From: Salminus brasiliensis
Lineage: Eukaryota > Chordata > Actinopteri > Characiformes > Bryconidae
Reading direction: 5' to 3'
DNA: 64,000 nucleotides
Assembly (NCBI RefSeq): GCF_030463535.1
Contig: NC_132891.1
Location: 9,792,949-9,856,948, forward strand
In this document: piece after piece, positions 42,346 to 54,289 of the stretch
Numbering within the stretch: the stretch's first letter is position 1
Layout of the letters: every line of letters starts with the position of its first letter
The notes under the pieces: generated by a model
Database searches by the model: none
What the model was told of the DNA's origin: nothing
Seen by the model: the letters and a program-made list of their open reading frames with translations, nothing else
Made by a program: the position numbers and the translations under genes

Positions 42346-42385
42346 GCACCTTATGTTGCAGATTAAATGTGGTTTTAATTTCCCC

Positions 42386-42391
42386 AATAAA
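42386..42391 (+). promoter_or_regulatory. Possible polyadenylation signal of NPBWR2
   Basis: AATAAA 375 bp after the stop. It lies beyond a MITE in the presumed 3' UTR, so the transcript end is uncertain. Confidence 0.3.
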
Positions 42392-42399
42392 AATCATGA

Positions 42400-43375
42400 C
42401 ATGTATATTATTTAATCAGACACATTCTCAGACTGCTACACTCTGATAAAATATGAAGTCCAATGTGTTTAGAGGAGCTGAGGTCAGGACTCTGGCCCAG
42501 TCAGTGTCTTCCACAGCAAACCCAGAAAACCAGGACGTTTTGGACCTCCAGCAGAAACAGGCCTTTTCCATGCCATAAAAGTGGAATTCTGCTGTAATGA
42601 GTGTTACTGTAAACTGTAGCAGTGATGCTGTGTACTGTTTATCCTGGTAGTCGGATGATGGAGGTGTGAATGACGTCACGCCCAGGATGGCTGCATTCCA
42701 AAAAACAGCCGCTAGAGACATTGGAGTTTACCACAACTGGTTGGACAATCCTTTACTGGTGTTTAATGGTGAATCTAACCAAAATATGTCCCATTTTTTA
42801 TGTCCCATTTTAGCATTGTCAGCATTGTTAGCGATACCAGACGATAACAACTTATTATACAGAATTTTGAGCATCCAAGCATCATGGAAACACGTCTACA
42901 GATAGAAGTTGGACGGTACTGAGTGTGTGACTGATTTTATGATACACAAATAGATAGAAGTGCTACTGATCTGTACAATACTGCTTGAAGTCAGGGTTGG
43001 TGAGGCTCCCCCGACAATTTCCTACTTGGAACTCGGAAAAGCCGACCTCCCAGTTCAAACACAATGCAGCATAGGAGCCCCTTTCTCTGATATTAAGCAG
43101 CTTATGCCATGAACAGTAGTGTGATTCATCCCTCCCGAAAACTCTCTCCTCCTTCAGAGATCGTCCTAACCTGGATACTACATGTGTTTTCTGGCCTGGT
43201 CCTCATTTGCAGTCGTGTATATAAGCGCTCAGTTTTGTTGGGTGATGGCCTGCAGTTCTGAGCAGTATTTTACACAATGTCTCTTGTGTTCATTTCTGAA
43301 TATTCGACTGTGTTTTTGTACCATAAGTTAGGTTTAGTTCCGTCTAGTCACGACTTCATTTAGTCTCATTGCTGC
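42400..43375. other. Intergenic, no gene seen
   Basis: Unique sequence without recognisable exons. The 97-codon and 79-codon frames at 42428-42721 and 42666-42905 overlap on opposite strands and show no domain. Confidence 0.5.
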
Positions 43376-43379
43376 AGGG

Positions 43380-43772
43380 GTATAACATCAGGCACCTAGC
43401 CATGCAGTCTGCCTTTACACACATTAGTGAAAGAATGGGTCGTTCTAAAGAGCTCACTGAACTAGGTGTGAAATAGGAGCCACTGCTTCAACAACAAGTC
43501 AGCCAGCGAACGTTCTTCCCTCCTAGACCTTCCACCATCAGCTGTGAGTGGTATTATTGAAAAGTGGAAGAGTTTAGGAACCACAGCAACTCAGCCACAA
43601 AGAGTCAGACCAAGTAAAGTTACAGAGCGGGGTCACAAAGTGCTGAGTGGCCAAAAGACTTGCAAAGGGTGGATCGACTCCATATGAATGCTTATGGATT
43701 TAGATGGGATGATATTAAAGCTCCTGTAGGTGTACTGTGTGTAGGTGTCCCAATATTTCTGTCCATATGGTC
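43380..43772 (+). pseudogene. Tc1-type transposase remnant
   Basis: From 43435 it reads MGRSKELTEL, then after a frameshift segments like PSTVSGIIEKWKSLGTTATQ, then TERGHKVLSG-like. These are the N-terminal helix-turn-helix domains of a common fish Tc1-class transposase. It then jumps to the 3' terminus GGTGTCCCAATATTTCTGTCC, ATATGG. The catalytic part is missing. Same lineage as 21285. Confidence 0.8.
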
Positions 43773-43829
43773 ATTAGTGAACTTTCTTGTCTCAAGGATT
43801 CATGTTTGGCCCTTATAATCCTTGTAAAT

Positions 43830-44180
43830 GATAAATTGTGCTCAGGATTGATCACTGCCGTAGAAATGTCTAAAGCCCAGTTCCATTATGTGTCCAATCA
43901 GGTGCATTGTTTCTGATCAGGTTGCCCCGTTCACTTCTCATGTATGTTTGAAAGCTTTCTATGCGCAACCTGATCTTCATGTTAGTCTCATTTCAGGTTA
44001 TCATCCCCAGTCCAGCAGACAGGTTAAACGACTAAATCGTGAATTGAGAACGTATTACTGCAGTCAATCTCAAAATGACTGGTCACATAGTTGCTGCAGC
44101 ATAAATGTGCCATTAAATTTGCAGTGCATCAAACTGAGCCCTAAAGAGGCTTTTAATGTCAACTGCAATAAGTATTGAAG
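43830..44180 (+). pseudogene. Ty3/gypsy-type retroelement integrase fragment
   Basis: From about 43916 the frame reads DQVAPFTSHVCLKAF, then SLISGYHPQSSRQVKRLNRE. This corresponds to the retroviral-type integrase core of fish gypsy elements (D-x-G-PQFTS, SGYHPQ-NGQ-ER-N). The Gly after the first Asp, and the usual Gln-Glu pair in the helix, are altered. Only about 90 codons remain, with no LTR seen near it. It is a dead relic. Confidence 0.75.
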
Positions 44181-44475
44181 CCCCTGAAGTCCTTCCTGTC
44201 TCTTTTAGGTTAGAGCTGCCAGTTTGTTTTAGGGCAGTTTTCAGGCCTATAGTTGGTTTGATCTGGTCTGAATCAGTTAACCAGTTTGTCCATTTCGAAA
44301 TTGTTTCCTCTTAGTTTGACTGGTTTACAAACTTCGTAAAGCTATAGATCTTTTCTCTTCTCTTCTCAAAAGTATCTTTCAATTCTGTTCCACTTGCCTT
44401 TACATCTTGTGTATGATATTGCAAAGCGATTCGAACAGCCGGTATCATTGGACGGTTCAACACGCTTGGAGGAGA

Positions 44476-44665
44476 ACACTAACTGTCCACTTCTGTTATT
44501 CACTGGCTGAACTCTGGGGAGCCATACTCTATCTATTGCTGCATTACATGGTCACTACTTCTAATTAGTTTGGTTATTTCAGACCCATCCTACCCAACCA
44601 GAGAAACAGAGGCGGCATTGCCAACGGTTGTGCTCTTATGGCTGTTCCAGTAAGGAGTCATGAAA
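44476..44665 (+). repeat. Interspersed repeat, copy 1 of a pair (with 45914-46130)
   Basis: Shares ACTGTCCACTTC, TTATTCACTGGCTGAA, a 60-bp almost identical block from TATTGCTGCATTACATGG to CCCAACCAGAGAAACAG, and a CTTATGGCTGT end with the second copy. Family unknown. Confidence 0.8.
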
Positions 44666-44669
44666 GGAT

Positions 44670-45655
44670 TTTAATCTATGATATCAATATATCATCAATA
44701 TATGATGATGTCATTTTTTCCTGTTTAATGACTGTATGTAATTGTTCTGTCTGGAAGAAAACTGACTGTATGTGACGTGTGTAGTCTTCCTCTCAACTAA
44801 TATTCTGATAAATAAAACATGAGGCTTGTGCAAAATGACTTGCTTTTCTCCTTTGGATGAACTATGAGACTAGGGGGTTAATATGAGCTGTATAATGCAG
44901 TCAGCTTCATTTCGTTTGGTTCATAATCTGGGTAAACACTGGCTTCCCAACCCCTCTCCATGTGCACTGCACAGTCCACTGCCTTCTGTGTGCCTGATTC
45001 ATATCAATGGTTTACACTAGTTTAATTTCTTCCCTGTTCAAATGCACCTGAGCTAATTATGAAGCCACTTGTGTGAAGCATCAGGTGAGGAAATTTGGAC
45101 TCCTGCTACAGTAATACGGACTCATCAAGAGCCCTGGAATTTGTTCCAAACCTCTAGTGAGCTCTCTTCCCAAACAAAGAAAGGACGGGGTGCCCTTCTG
45201 TTTTCTATCCTCAAACACAGCCATTTCCTCTCATCAGTCAATTATCAATGCCTTTAGGAGTTGAAACAGATGTGTTAGAGCAGGTGCAGTGCCCAATTTA
45301 CATTCCTTTCAGCCTCTCAGAGATTTAGATGAGTAGCCATCCGTAATGCAGAACATGACCAGCAGATGGCAGTGCAGTGCTTTATGCTTTTTCTTTTCTT
45401 TTTCTTCTTTTGAAATGCTGTTTTTCAAATTAAATGTTGCATTATTGATATTGCATTGGCATCATTTCCCATGCCCAAAGGCACTACTGCTTGCAATCTG
45501 AAGCTGGGGAGAAGGTCTCACTCTGGCAGCAAGATGTTTCTGCCTGTAACTGGTTTTCCATTAGAAAAGCAGCTGTTCATTAGTGTAAGAGAACATCATG
45601 CATGCACTGTTCTTGAAGTCTTGAGGTCTCCTTATGTCATGGATGAGGGTTGTCT
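44670..45655. other. Intergenic, no gene seen
   Basis: Unique sequence. No domain or paired splice sites in the short frames. Confidence 0.5.
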
Positions 45656-45785
45656 CCTGGATGGATGGATGGATGGATAAATGACTTGATGGAAGGCTGG
45701 CTGGCTGGCTGGGTGGATGGATGAAAGGCTGGTTGGCTAGATAGATTAATAACTATAGATAGATAAATAGATTGCTAGCTAGATC
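45656..45785. repeat. (GGAT)n / (GGCT)n / (GATA)n compound microsatellite
   Basis: Tetranucleotide runs of GGAT, then GGCT, then GATA-like units. Confidence 0.85.
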
Positions 45786-45913
45786 ATTTCAAAAAGGCCA
45801 GAAGGTCAAACTGTATTTTTCTTATTATAGTTGGATAATAAGAGTTCAGAACTGACATACTGTAAGACTTAAACACTGTTGTGTTGTCCTTCGATAGAAA
45901 TTTGAATAGAAAT

Positions 45914-46130
45914 TGGACACTGTCCACTTCGATTATTCATTGGCTGAATTATGGGGGTGATGGGGAGTCATACATACCATGTATTGCTGCATTACATGGT
46001 CACTACTTCTAATTAGTTTGGTTATTTCAGACCCATCCTACCCAACCAGAGAAACAGCCGGCACTCAATCTCACAATCTCCCCAAGATACGGTCAGTACT
46101 TATGGCTGTGTCACCCAGGAGCCATGATGG
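45914..46130 (+). repeat. Interspersed repeat, copy 2 of a pair (with 44476-44665)
   Basis: Same orientation as copy 1. It differs by small insertions at both ends of the 60-bp identical block. Confidence 0.8.
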
Positions 46131-46139
46131 ATCTGGATT

Positions 46140-47840
46140 TTAATAATGTTATACTTTAAGTAGCTCAAACTTGCAAGTAAAAAACGCCACGGCAAACGAG
46201 AAAACGCACTAGGCTAAAAGCTAATGCTAGCCTTTGATTATCTTACCTCTCCACCACTGTCTGCACCCTGGACTAGTAATACAAACTGGACTACCTCCGT
46301 TGACTACCAAACTGGACCTGAAAACACATCAAGAGGGGAAGTGGTGGGTTAATTCTTTGACCCTTAAGACTTAAGAAAGCTAAACCCATAGAGAAGCAAG
46401 TGGGTGCTGGTCATTGGGTCCACTCTGGTGTGAATGGAAGCGCCATTATTGATATCCTGCACTCTTTTCCTACATGATAGATGTTGCTGCCTGCTCACAC
46501 ACTCGAGCGAGAGAACAGAGCCTGCGACTGGCTAAAATTAACGCAAGTAAACACAACAGCCAGCATTGAGGTCAGCAAAAATGAGGTTGTGTCTATGTAT
46601 TGTATGATAAGTTTACAGGCCTTTTCGCATACTTACTCTTTATCCATTAAAGAACAACTCCAAATATTCAAGTAATGCAATCATTTTATAGTAAGTCAAT
46701 TCTGCATTGGTTAAGAAATCACGTTTTTGTATTAGAAACAACACAACACTGTTCTTTCTAACATAGCAACATAGCAACTTGACACTGCTCACACATCAGC
46801 CTCTCTGGCAGCATTTTTCCTGCATAAGGTCTTATTAAAAAGAACCATCTCCAACGATCCTCAAGCAAAATGTACAGTGTTTGTGATTTTGGCTGCTCTT
46901 AGTTGTTTGTTTCTCCTCTGCGTGTCACCAAGGTCTCTTTTTTCTGTCACCACTCTCATTTCCAGTCACCCACTCCAGCACGCTGGCTCATTTTTCTTGG
47001 CACTGTTCCGACTCTTTTCCGCTGCTGTTTGGTGTGTGCGGGAGGAAATTGATTGCCTCACATTTTACTGAGTGTTCTCTACAGGGACACAAAATCTCCC
47101 CTCGTTTATCTCTCCTCCAAGCTGCAGCACCGCTAGCTGCGTGTGCTGCCTCATAAACACCCTATGGCCTGCAGCATAACACGGCCATAAATATTCACGG
47201 TGTTGTTCCACTGTTTCACCTGCTTTATTGCTGGACAGACAACAGAGGGTGAGTAAAGGCACTTAAAAGGTTCACGACACAGGTAAGAGCCATGGATATC
47301 CATCTATCCCAATGGACCTTATGTGCTTTGAATGCCATGATAAGAAGCCTTAGACAAACCATGTATACTCGACTGGAGCGGACCATTGTGTCTTGTATAG
47401 AGCCCATTTACTCTTTTGTGGGGGGTGTTCTGAATCTGCTGTTCAGTAATTATGCTCTTCAGGCTCTACCATCCTGCAAGCTCAACGGCAGACGCATGGG
47501 TAATAGTGGCTGTAACTACTGGGCATAATTACCATCTCCACATCTGTATCCCTCGTGTCCTTGCATAATTCAGCCACTTCACCACTCCCTAACAACACAT
47601 CAGTCTGTGATTAAGAGAGGTGTCACAGTTCTGCCGTCCTTGTCAGAGTTAATTCATGAATAATTCACACTGAATTCAGGTCTTTTGCGTGTGACCGCAC
47701 ACAGTGGACAGCCATCCAAGGCTCGGCTGCTCGAGTTCTGTTATTAGATATTAGATAAATGGACTGACAGATACATGTGGACTAATAATCTCCCCTGGAG
47801 ATTTAATAGATTAACTAGGCGGACAGACAGACAAACAGAT
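46140..47840. other. Intergenic, no gene seen
   Basis: Little repeat content. From 47560 to 47830 there are several homeodomain-like TAATT/TTAAT words and a palindrome CTCCCCTGGAGA, possible regulatory DNA. Short frames show no domain. Confidence 0.45.
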
Positions 47841-47846
47841 ATACAC

Positions 47847-48170
47847 TATATGGATAAAAGTATTGGGACGCACACTGATTCCTTGTTTCTTCCTAAACTA
47901 AGGGTATTGAAGAGTTTATGCTGGTTTTGTTGGACTTACTCCACTGCTGATCAGGGAAACAGGCCTTCTACTAGATTTTGGAGCATTGCTGTGAGGATTG
48001 CATTAATTGCATTCAGCGACAAGAGTATTAGTGAGGTCAGAATATTGTATGATCACCTCCTCACCCCACCTCCCCAACTCATCCCAGAAGTACTGGATGG
48101 GGAGCCATTGTTTCAGAGGACACAGCTCCACTGCTCTGCAGCTCAATGCTGGGGGGCTTTATAGACCTCT
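47847..48170. mobile_element. MITE copy (family M1)
   Basis: Starts ACACTATATGGATAAAAGTA and TTGGGACGCAC, and has GGTATTGAAGAGTTTATGC and GGAGCATTGCTGTGAGG. It runs opposite to the copies at 42097 and 48606. Its right part fades after CTGCAGCTCAATGCTGG. Confidence 0.85.
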
Positions 48171-48605
48171 TGCTCACACCTGGCATTAGACATTTTGGAG
48201 TCATACTCTACTGGCAATACTTCTCTACAGGGACTATAGTGTAGATATAGTTTAAGAGGACACAATAAATACACAATAAATAGATTTTAGTTACACAATT
48301 ATACATAAACACAGTCTAATTATTTCACCACACCAACACTACAGAGTGTAGAAGGTGGCATTCAAATACAAGGCCCGCTCTTAAATATGAGCTTTGTTCA
48401 ATGTTCAATTTATTTAATGATTATTCTAATTATATATCACCTTTAAAAACAAGAAGTCATAAAAGAATGAATGGACAATAATAAGTAATGACCCATAAGG
48501 CCCATTCAATAAATCTGACCCATAAAGTCCCATAAACACAATGTATTGCACACCCAACATAACAGTAAAATAAGTCTCAGCTACTGTAATAGGTCAGAGA
48601 ATAAA

Positions 48606-49137
48606 AGTATACTGTCTGTCCAAATGTTTGTGGACACCCCTTCTAATGAATACATTCAGCAACTTTAAGTTGCACCAAGATGTGCAAATGCACACACAGC
48701 TTTTCTAGTCCCTTTAGAGAAGAATTTCCAATAGGACTCTCTGGAGAAGATAAACATGAACCTATCGGCACTATGCCTAATGCCAGGCATGGGCTAGAGG
48801 GGCATAAAAAGCCCACCAGCATTGAGCTGTGAAGCAGTGGAACTGTGTTCTCTGGAATGATGGTTGGTGCTCCTTTCAATGTTTTTGGGATGATTTGGGG
48901 AGTTGGGGATGGGGTGGGGTGGTGATCTTCCAGCATCCTGGCCACACTAATGCCCTTCTCACTGAATGCAATCAAATCCTCACAGCAATGCTCTAAAATC
49001 TAGCAGAAAGGCTTTCCTTGGACAGTAGAGACAGTTACTTCAACAAAGGCAGGATAAACTCTTTTTTAAGTAACCTTGATTTTAGAAGAAACAATAAATG
49101 AGCAGGTGTCCCAATACTTTCGTCCACATCACGTATC
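48606..49137. mobile_element. MITE, near full-length copy (family M1)
   Basis: The longest copy, about 530 bp. Left end ACTGTCTGTCCAAATGTTTG, TGGACACCCC; right end GTGTCCCAATACTTTCGTCC. Internal order: TTCTAATGAATACATTCAGC, CTCTGGAGAAGATAAACATG, CTATGCCTAATGCCAGGC, TCTCTGGAATGATGG, GACAGTAGAGACAGTTACTT. It contains no transposase frame, so it moved using another element's enzyme. TIR type and TA-like borders suggest the Tc1/mariner superfamily. Confidence 0.88.
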
Positions 49138-49164
49138 CTTTCAGTTTGGTTTTAATACAAGCTA

Positions 49165-49500
49165 CAGATCTCCTAATATCCAACGGTAAAGCGCTCCACA
49201 GTCTTGGGGCCATGATTGAAAAGGCCTAATCTCCTTTCTGTTTATGTCGGGGCCATTGAATGTTAAGGAGTAGCTGAGAAGATCTTAGGGCTGTAGGAGC
49301 CTCATCGTTACAAAGCATTACTCTAGACAAAGGAGTGGGCCGGGCCATTGAAAGCTTTATACACTGTGTATCCTAAAACACAGAGAGCCAGTGTAAAGAT
49401 GCTGAAATTCAGGGTGATTTCCTTTCATTGTGCCCACTAGGAGACGGACTGCTACCATCTGTAAACAGCTTTGTGTCTGAGTCCTGGCTGACGGTGTAGA
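49165..49500 (+). repeat. Degenerate interspersed repeat (GCGCTCCACAGTCTTGGGGCC type)
   Basis: Words such as GCGCTCCACAGTCTTGGGGC, AGAGCCAGTGTAAAG and CAGGGTGATTTCC recall a repeat common in fish genomes. The assignment is from memory and I cannot name its class. Confidence 0.35.
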
Positions 49501-49794
49501 CAGAGCACACTGCCCCAGTTTCATTTAACTGAGCACAGAAATTTCAATTTAGTGTAACGATCCCATAACGCCCCAACAGCCAGGGTCTCATCCAACAGGC
49601 AGTGTGGGAGATTTACACTGTGGTAGATTAACACACGGTGGCTTCTAATCTAGTGTGGTACCCTTCCACAAAGCACAGACTCCCCTTCTCACCGCAATAA
49701 ACAAATCTAATACGATAAGATAGAAAGGCATACGCATGCCAATAAACCCGAACTCAAAGTGCAGCAGCATGCACTTTAGAGATGATCAAATCAC

Positions 49795-52680
49795 CAAAGA
49801 TACGGAGAGAGGGAGGGGGGAGGGAGTGCAGAAGGTGAGTGAGATCAAGACTGAGAAAGAGAGAGAGAGAAATAAGAGAGAGGGGGGGGGGGCAAGTTAG
49901 ACAGAGGTTGAAAGAGAGAGAGAGAAGGACAAAGACAGGGAGTGAGATAAAGAGGGCAAGTGAGGCAGAGATTGAAAAGAGGAGCAGAGAGGGCAAGTGA
50001 GACAATTTGAAAGAGAGAGAGAGAGAAGGAGAAAGGTGAGGAGAGAGACAGATTGAAAGGCGGGGAGTGAGACAGATTGAAAGTGAGAGAAAGGAGGGGA
50101 GTGAGACATTGAAAGATGGGGAGTGAGAGATTAAAAGTGAGAGAAAGGAGGGGAGTGAGACAGAATGAAAGTGAGACAGAGGCGGGGAGTGAGACAGATT
50201 GAAAAAGAGAGAGAAGGAGAGAGACGGGGAGTGAGACAGATTTAAAGAGAGAGAGAGAAGGAAAGAGGCGGGGAGTGAGACAGATTGAAAGAGAGAGAGA
50301 GAGAAGGAGAGAGGCGGGGAGTGAGACAGATTAAAAGAAAGAGAGAGAAGTAGAGAGGCGGGGAGTGAGACAGATTGAAAGAGAGAGAGAGAAGGAGAGA
50401 GGCAGGGAGTGAGACAGATTGAAAGAGAGAGAGAGAAGAAGAGAGGCGGGGAGTGAGACCCATTGAAAGTGAGAGAGAGAAGGAGAGAGACGGGGAGTGA
50501 GACAGATTGAAAGAGAGAGAGAGAAGGAGAGAGACGGGGAGTGAGACAGATTAAAAGAGAGAGAGAGAAGAAGAGAGGCGGGGAGTGAGACAGATTGAAA
50601 GAGAGAGAGAGAAGGAGAGAGACGGGGAGTGAGACAGATTGAAAAAGAGAGAGAGAAGGAGAGAGACGGGGAGTGAGACAGATTGAAAGAGAGAGAGAGA
50701 AGGAGAGAGGCGGGGAGTGAGACAGATTGAAAGAGAGAGAGAGAAGGAGAGAGACGGGGAGTGAGACAGATTGAAAGAGAGAGAGAGAAGGAGAGAGGCG
50801 GGGAGTGAGACAGATTGAAAGAGAGAGAGAGAAGGAGAGAGACGGGGAGTGAGACAGATTGAAAAAGAGAGAGAGAAGGAGAGAGACGGGGGGTGAGACA
50901 GATTGAAAGAGAGAGAGAGAAGGAGAGAGGCGAGGAGTGAGACAGATTGAAAGAGAGAGAGAGAGAAGGAGAGAGGCGGGGAGTGAGACAGATTAGAAGA
51001 GAGAGAGAGAAGGAGAGAGGCGGGGAGTGAGACAGATTGAAAGAGAGAGAGAGAAGGAGAGAGGCGGGGAGTGAGACAGATTGAAAGAGAGAGAGAGAGA
51101 GAAGGAGAGAGGCGGGGAGTGAGACCCATTGAAAGAGAGAGAGAGAAGGAGAGAGGCGGGCAGTGAGACAGATTAAAAGAGAGAGAGAGAGAAGGAGAGA
51201 GGCGGGAGTGAGACAGATTGAAAGAGAGAGAGAGAAGGAGAGAGGTGGGGAGTGAGACAGATTGAAAGAGAGAGAGAGAGAGAAGGAGAGAGGCGGGGAG
51301 TGAGACACATTGAAAGAGAGAGAGAGAAGGAGAGAGGCGGGGAGTGAGACAGAGTGAAAGAGAGAGAGAGAAGGAGAGAGGCGGGGAGTGAGACAGATTG
51401 AAAGAGAGAGAGAGAAGGAGAGAGGCGGGCAGTGAGACAGATTAAAAGAGAGAGAGAGAAGAAGAGAGGCGGGGAGTGAGACAGATTGAAAGAGAGAGAG
51501 AGAGAAGGAGAGAGGCGGGGAGTGAGACAGAGTGAAAGAGAGAGAGAGAAGGAGAGAGGCGGGGAGTGAGACAAATTGAAAGAGAGAGAGAGAAGGAGAG
51601 AGGCGGGCAGTGAGACAGATTAAAAGAGAGAGAGAGAGAAGGAGAGAGGCGGGAGTGAGACAGATTGAAAGAGAGAGAGAGAAGGAGAGAGGTGGGGAGT
51701 GAGACAGATTGAAAGAGAGAGAGAGAGAGAAGGAGAGAGGCGGGGAGTGAGACAGATTGAAAGAGAGAGAGAGAAGGAGAGAGGCGGGGAGTGAGACAGA
51801 GTGAAAGAGAGAGAGAGAAGGAGAGAGGCGGGGAGTGAGACAGATTGAAAGAGAGAGAGAGAAGGAGAGAGGCGGGCAGTGAGACAGATTAAAAGAGAGA
51901 GAGAGAAGAAGAGAGGCGGGGAGTGAGACAGATTGAAAGAGAGAGAGAGAGAGAAGGAGAGAGGCGGGGAGTGAGACCCATTGAAAGAGAGAGAGAGAAG
52001 GAGAGAGGCGGGCAGTGAGACAGATTAAAAGAGAGAGAGAGAGAAGGAGAGAGGCGGGAGTGAGACAGATTGAAAGAGAGAGAGAGAAGGAGAGAGGTGG
52101 GGAGTGAGACAGATTGAAAGAGAGAGAGAGAGAGAAGGAGAGAGGCGGGGAGTGAGACACATTGAAAGAGAGAGAGAGAAGGAGAGAGGCGGGGAGTGAG
52201 ACAGAGTGAAAGAGAGAGAGAGAAGGAGAGAGGCGGGGAGTGAGACAGATTGAAAGAGAGAGAGAGAAGGAGAGAGGCGGGCAGTGAGACAGATTAAAAG
52301 AGAGAGAGAGAAGAAGAGAGGCGGGGAGTGAGACAGATTGAAAGAGAGAGAGAGAGAAGGAGAGAGGCGGGGAGTGAGACAGAGTGAAAGAGAGAGAGAG
52401 AAGGAGAGAGGCGGGGAGTGAGACAAATTGAAAGAGAGAGAGAGAAGGAGAGAGGCGGGCAGTGAGACAGATTAAAAGAGAGAGAGAGAAGGAGAGAGGC
52501 GGGGAGTGAGACAGATTGAAAGAGAGAGAGAGAGAAGGAAGGAGGCGGGGAGTGAGACAGAGAGAAAGAGAAGGGAAGAGACAAATTGAAAGCTAGAGAA
52601 AAAGAGAGGGAGAGAGTGGGAGAGAGAGGGAGGGGAAGTGAGACAGCAGAGATTGAAAAAGAGAGAGAAAGAGAGGGGTT

Positions 52681-52714
<34 letters not shown>

Positions 52715-52720
52715 CAGTGA
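49795..52720 (+). repeat. Large purine-rich satellite, about 44-bp unit, with 0.85-kb higher-order repeat
   Basis: Repeats of a GAGTGAGACAGATTGAAAGA, GAGAGAGAGAAGGAGAGAGG, CGGG unit (44 bp, with GA-length variation), roughly 55-60 units. The edges (49795-50150 and 52560-52720) are degenerate. Inside, 51173-51574 and 52025-52426 encode identical 133-codon minus-strand frames, so a block of about 852 bp is repeated with near identity, and a related half-block begins near 51602. The minus strand is open for 609 codons (50331-52160) without a stop; this is the low-complexity unit read in frame, not a gene. Confidence 0.93.
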
Positions 52721-52729
52721 CAGTGATAG

Positions 52730-53280
52730 ATGGGGGCACATACAGACCTTATGGGAGGTGAGTGTGAAGATTTGCAGCACGACTCGGAACGTGAGCGGGA
52801 AAAAATTGCTTTTCTATAAATTGTTCCTTTCGGTCAGAGATTGTCAGAGCTGGTTGTTGGAACCTGCCTCCAGGCCACTCCTGCAGTGCCTGTAGCTTTG
52901 TCGTCCTTGACTTTGCCTCTTTTCCATTTGCTATTATCCTTCTCTTTTCGCTTTGTTTTGACTTTGAAATGTCATGTAAGTCGAGGTCACTAAATCCAAC
53001 TGAAAAATGCCCTGAGATGCTTTATAGTAGAGGCCTTCTGTTCACCAGCTAACCATTACACACCTATTTCCCTTCTAGACACTCCAGCACATGTATTACA
53101 ATGTGTATACATATATTATATGGAATAATGTTACAATATGGACATGCAAATACACACCAAATAACACAGTTTGCACAAAACCAAAATACAAATAGAATTC
53201 AATTAGAATAGAATATCAATATGGCCTGTGGAAATGTTTGGACACCTAAATATATATATATTTAGAAAAGGTCTCGCAAA
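52730..53280. other. Intergenic, no gene seen
   Basis: Unique AT-rich sequence after the satellite. Confidence 0.5.
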
Positions 53281-53284
53281 TCAG

Positions 53285-53490
53285 GTCTGAGGCATGACAC
53301 CAACTGTAATTAGGAACTGTCTGTTGAATGAAATTTCCAAGCTTTGGAAACACTCAACTATGGGCTCCTCTGATCAACTGTCTAAAGATCTAAACGTAAT
53401 CAGTGACCACAAGGCAGGAAAAAGACTAGAAGAAGATAGTCAAGCGTTTCCAGCATGCCATTTCCACAGCATGAGCTGTCACTGGTGCAG
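53285..53490 (+). pseudogene. Tc1-type transposase N-terminal remnant (second lineage)
   Basis: TGGGCTCCTCTGATCAACTG, TCTAAAGATCTAAACGTAAT and GTCACCAC-like words correspond to the N-terminal region of the transposase at 23600, about 50 codons with indels. It may belong to the same broken element as 54290-54690. Confidence 0.6.
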
Positions 53491-54289
53491 TGCGTACATT
53501 TTTTTATGATGATAAATTCTGTCTTGAATATAACATGTTCACAACAGCAGATCATTAGGATTTTTTATTGAATAATATTACAATTACGAGCCAAATACAT
53601 ACAAAGGCTGATGATTGATGTTAATTTTACTAGCTATAGGTCACTGCAAGTTCAACATTTCTGATGCTTAAGTGTAATTGTTGCCAATGTAGGATTTAGC
53701 CTGTTGTATGTGTTAGCAAGCAAATGAATGGGGCGACGCAAGATGAACTTCAGACATTTACAAATGCTGTTTCATTGGCTTATCTGGCTGTTCAGTCTTC
53801 TCATAAGCCAAGTTCAGAGGGTCAGAATAAGGAACAGTATGGTAAGTATAGTATAGTAATAGTAAATTACAGTATAGCACTATTTCTAGCTTGTTTGATC
53901 ATCTAGAGCAGGTGCCGGTGTAGCTGCAGGTTTTCTTCGCAGCCAAGCCGAAGCTGACCCAGTTGTTTGAACTGGCTAATTGATTGAACAAGTGGAATCA
54001 GGTGTGCTGCTGGTTGTTTAAAAGGAAAACCAGGAGCCACACCAGCTCTTTGCAGATAACAATGGACACCTCTGATCTGGAGATTGGGCTCAGAACATGC
54101 TCACAGTGTACAGTATAGTCTTTTGTTTGTGCATGAAGGCTTAGTTCTCAAGTCATATTCTTTTTCTTTACAATCCATGCTTTTGATGGCCTGTTATTTA
54201 GAGAATCCTTCAGTATGGTCGTCTGGATGCTCATCGTGCCATTACTATTATTGCTACCAAATCAAATATTGCTACCACCTATCCTATAG

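Noticed and set aside
50331-52160. A 609-codon minus-strand open frame, Ser/Leu/Pro-rich
   Set aside because: It is the reverse reading of a 44-bp purine-rich tandem repeat; overlapping long frames exist in the same array, and there is no domain, splice context or codon bias.
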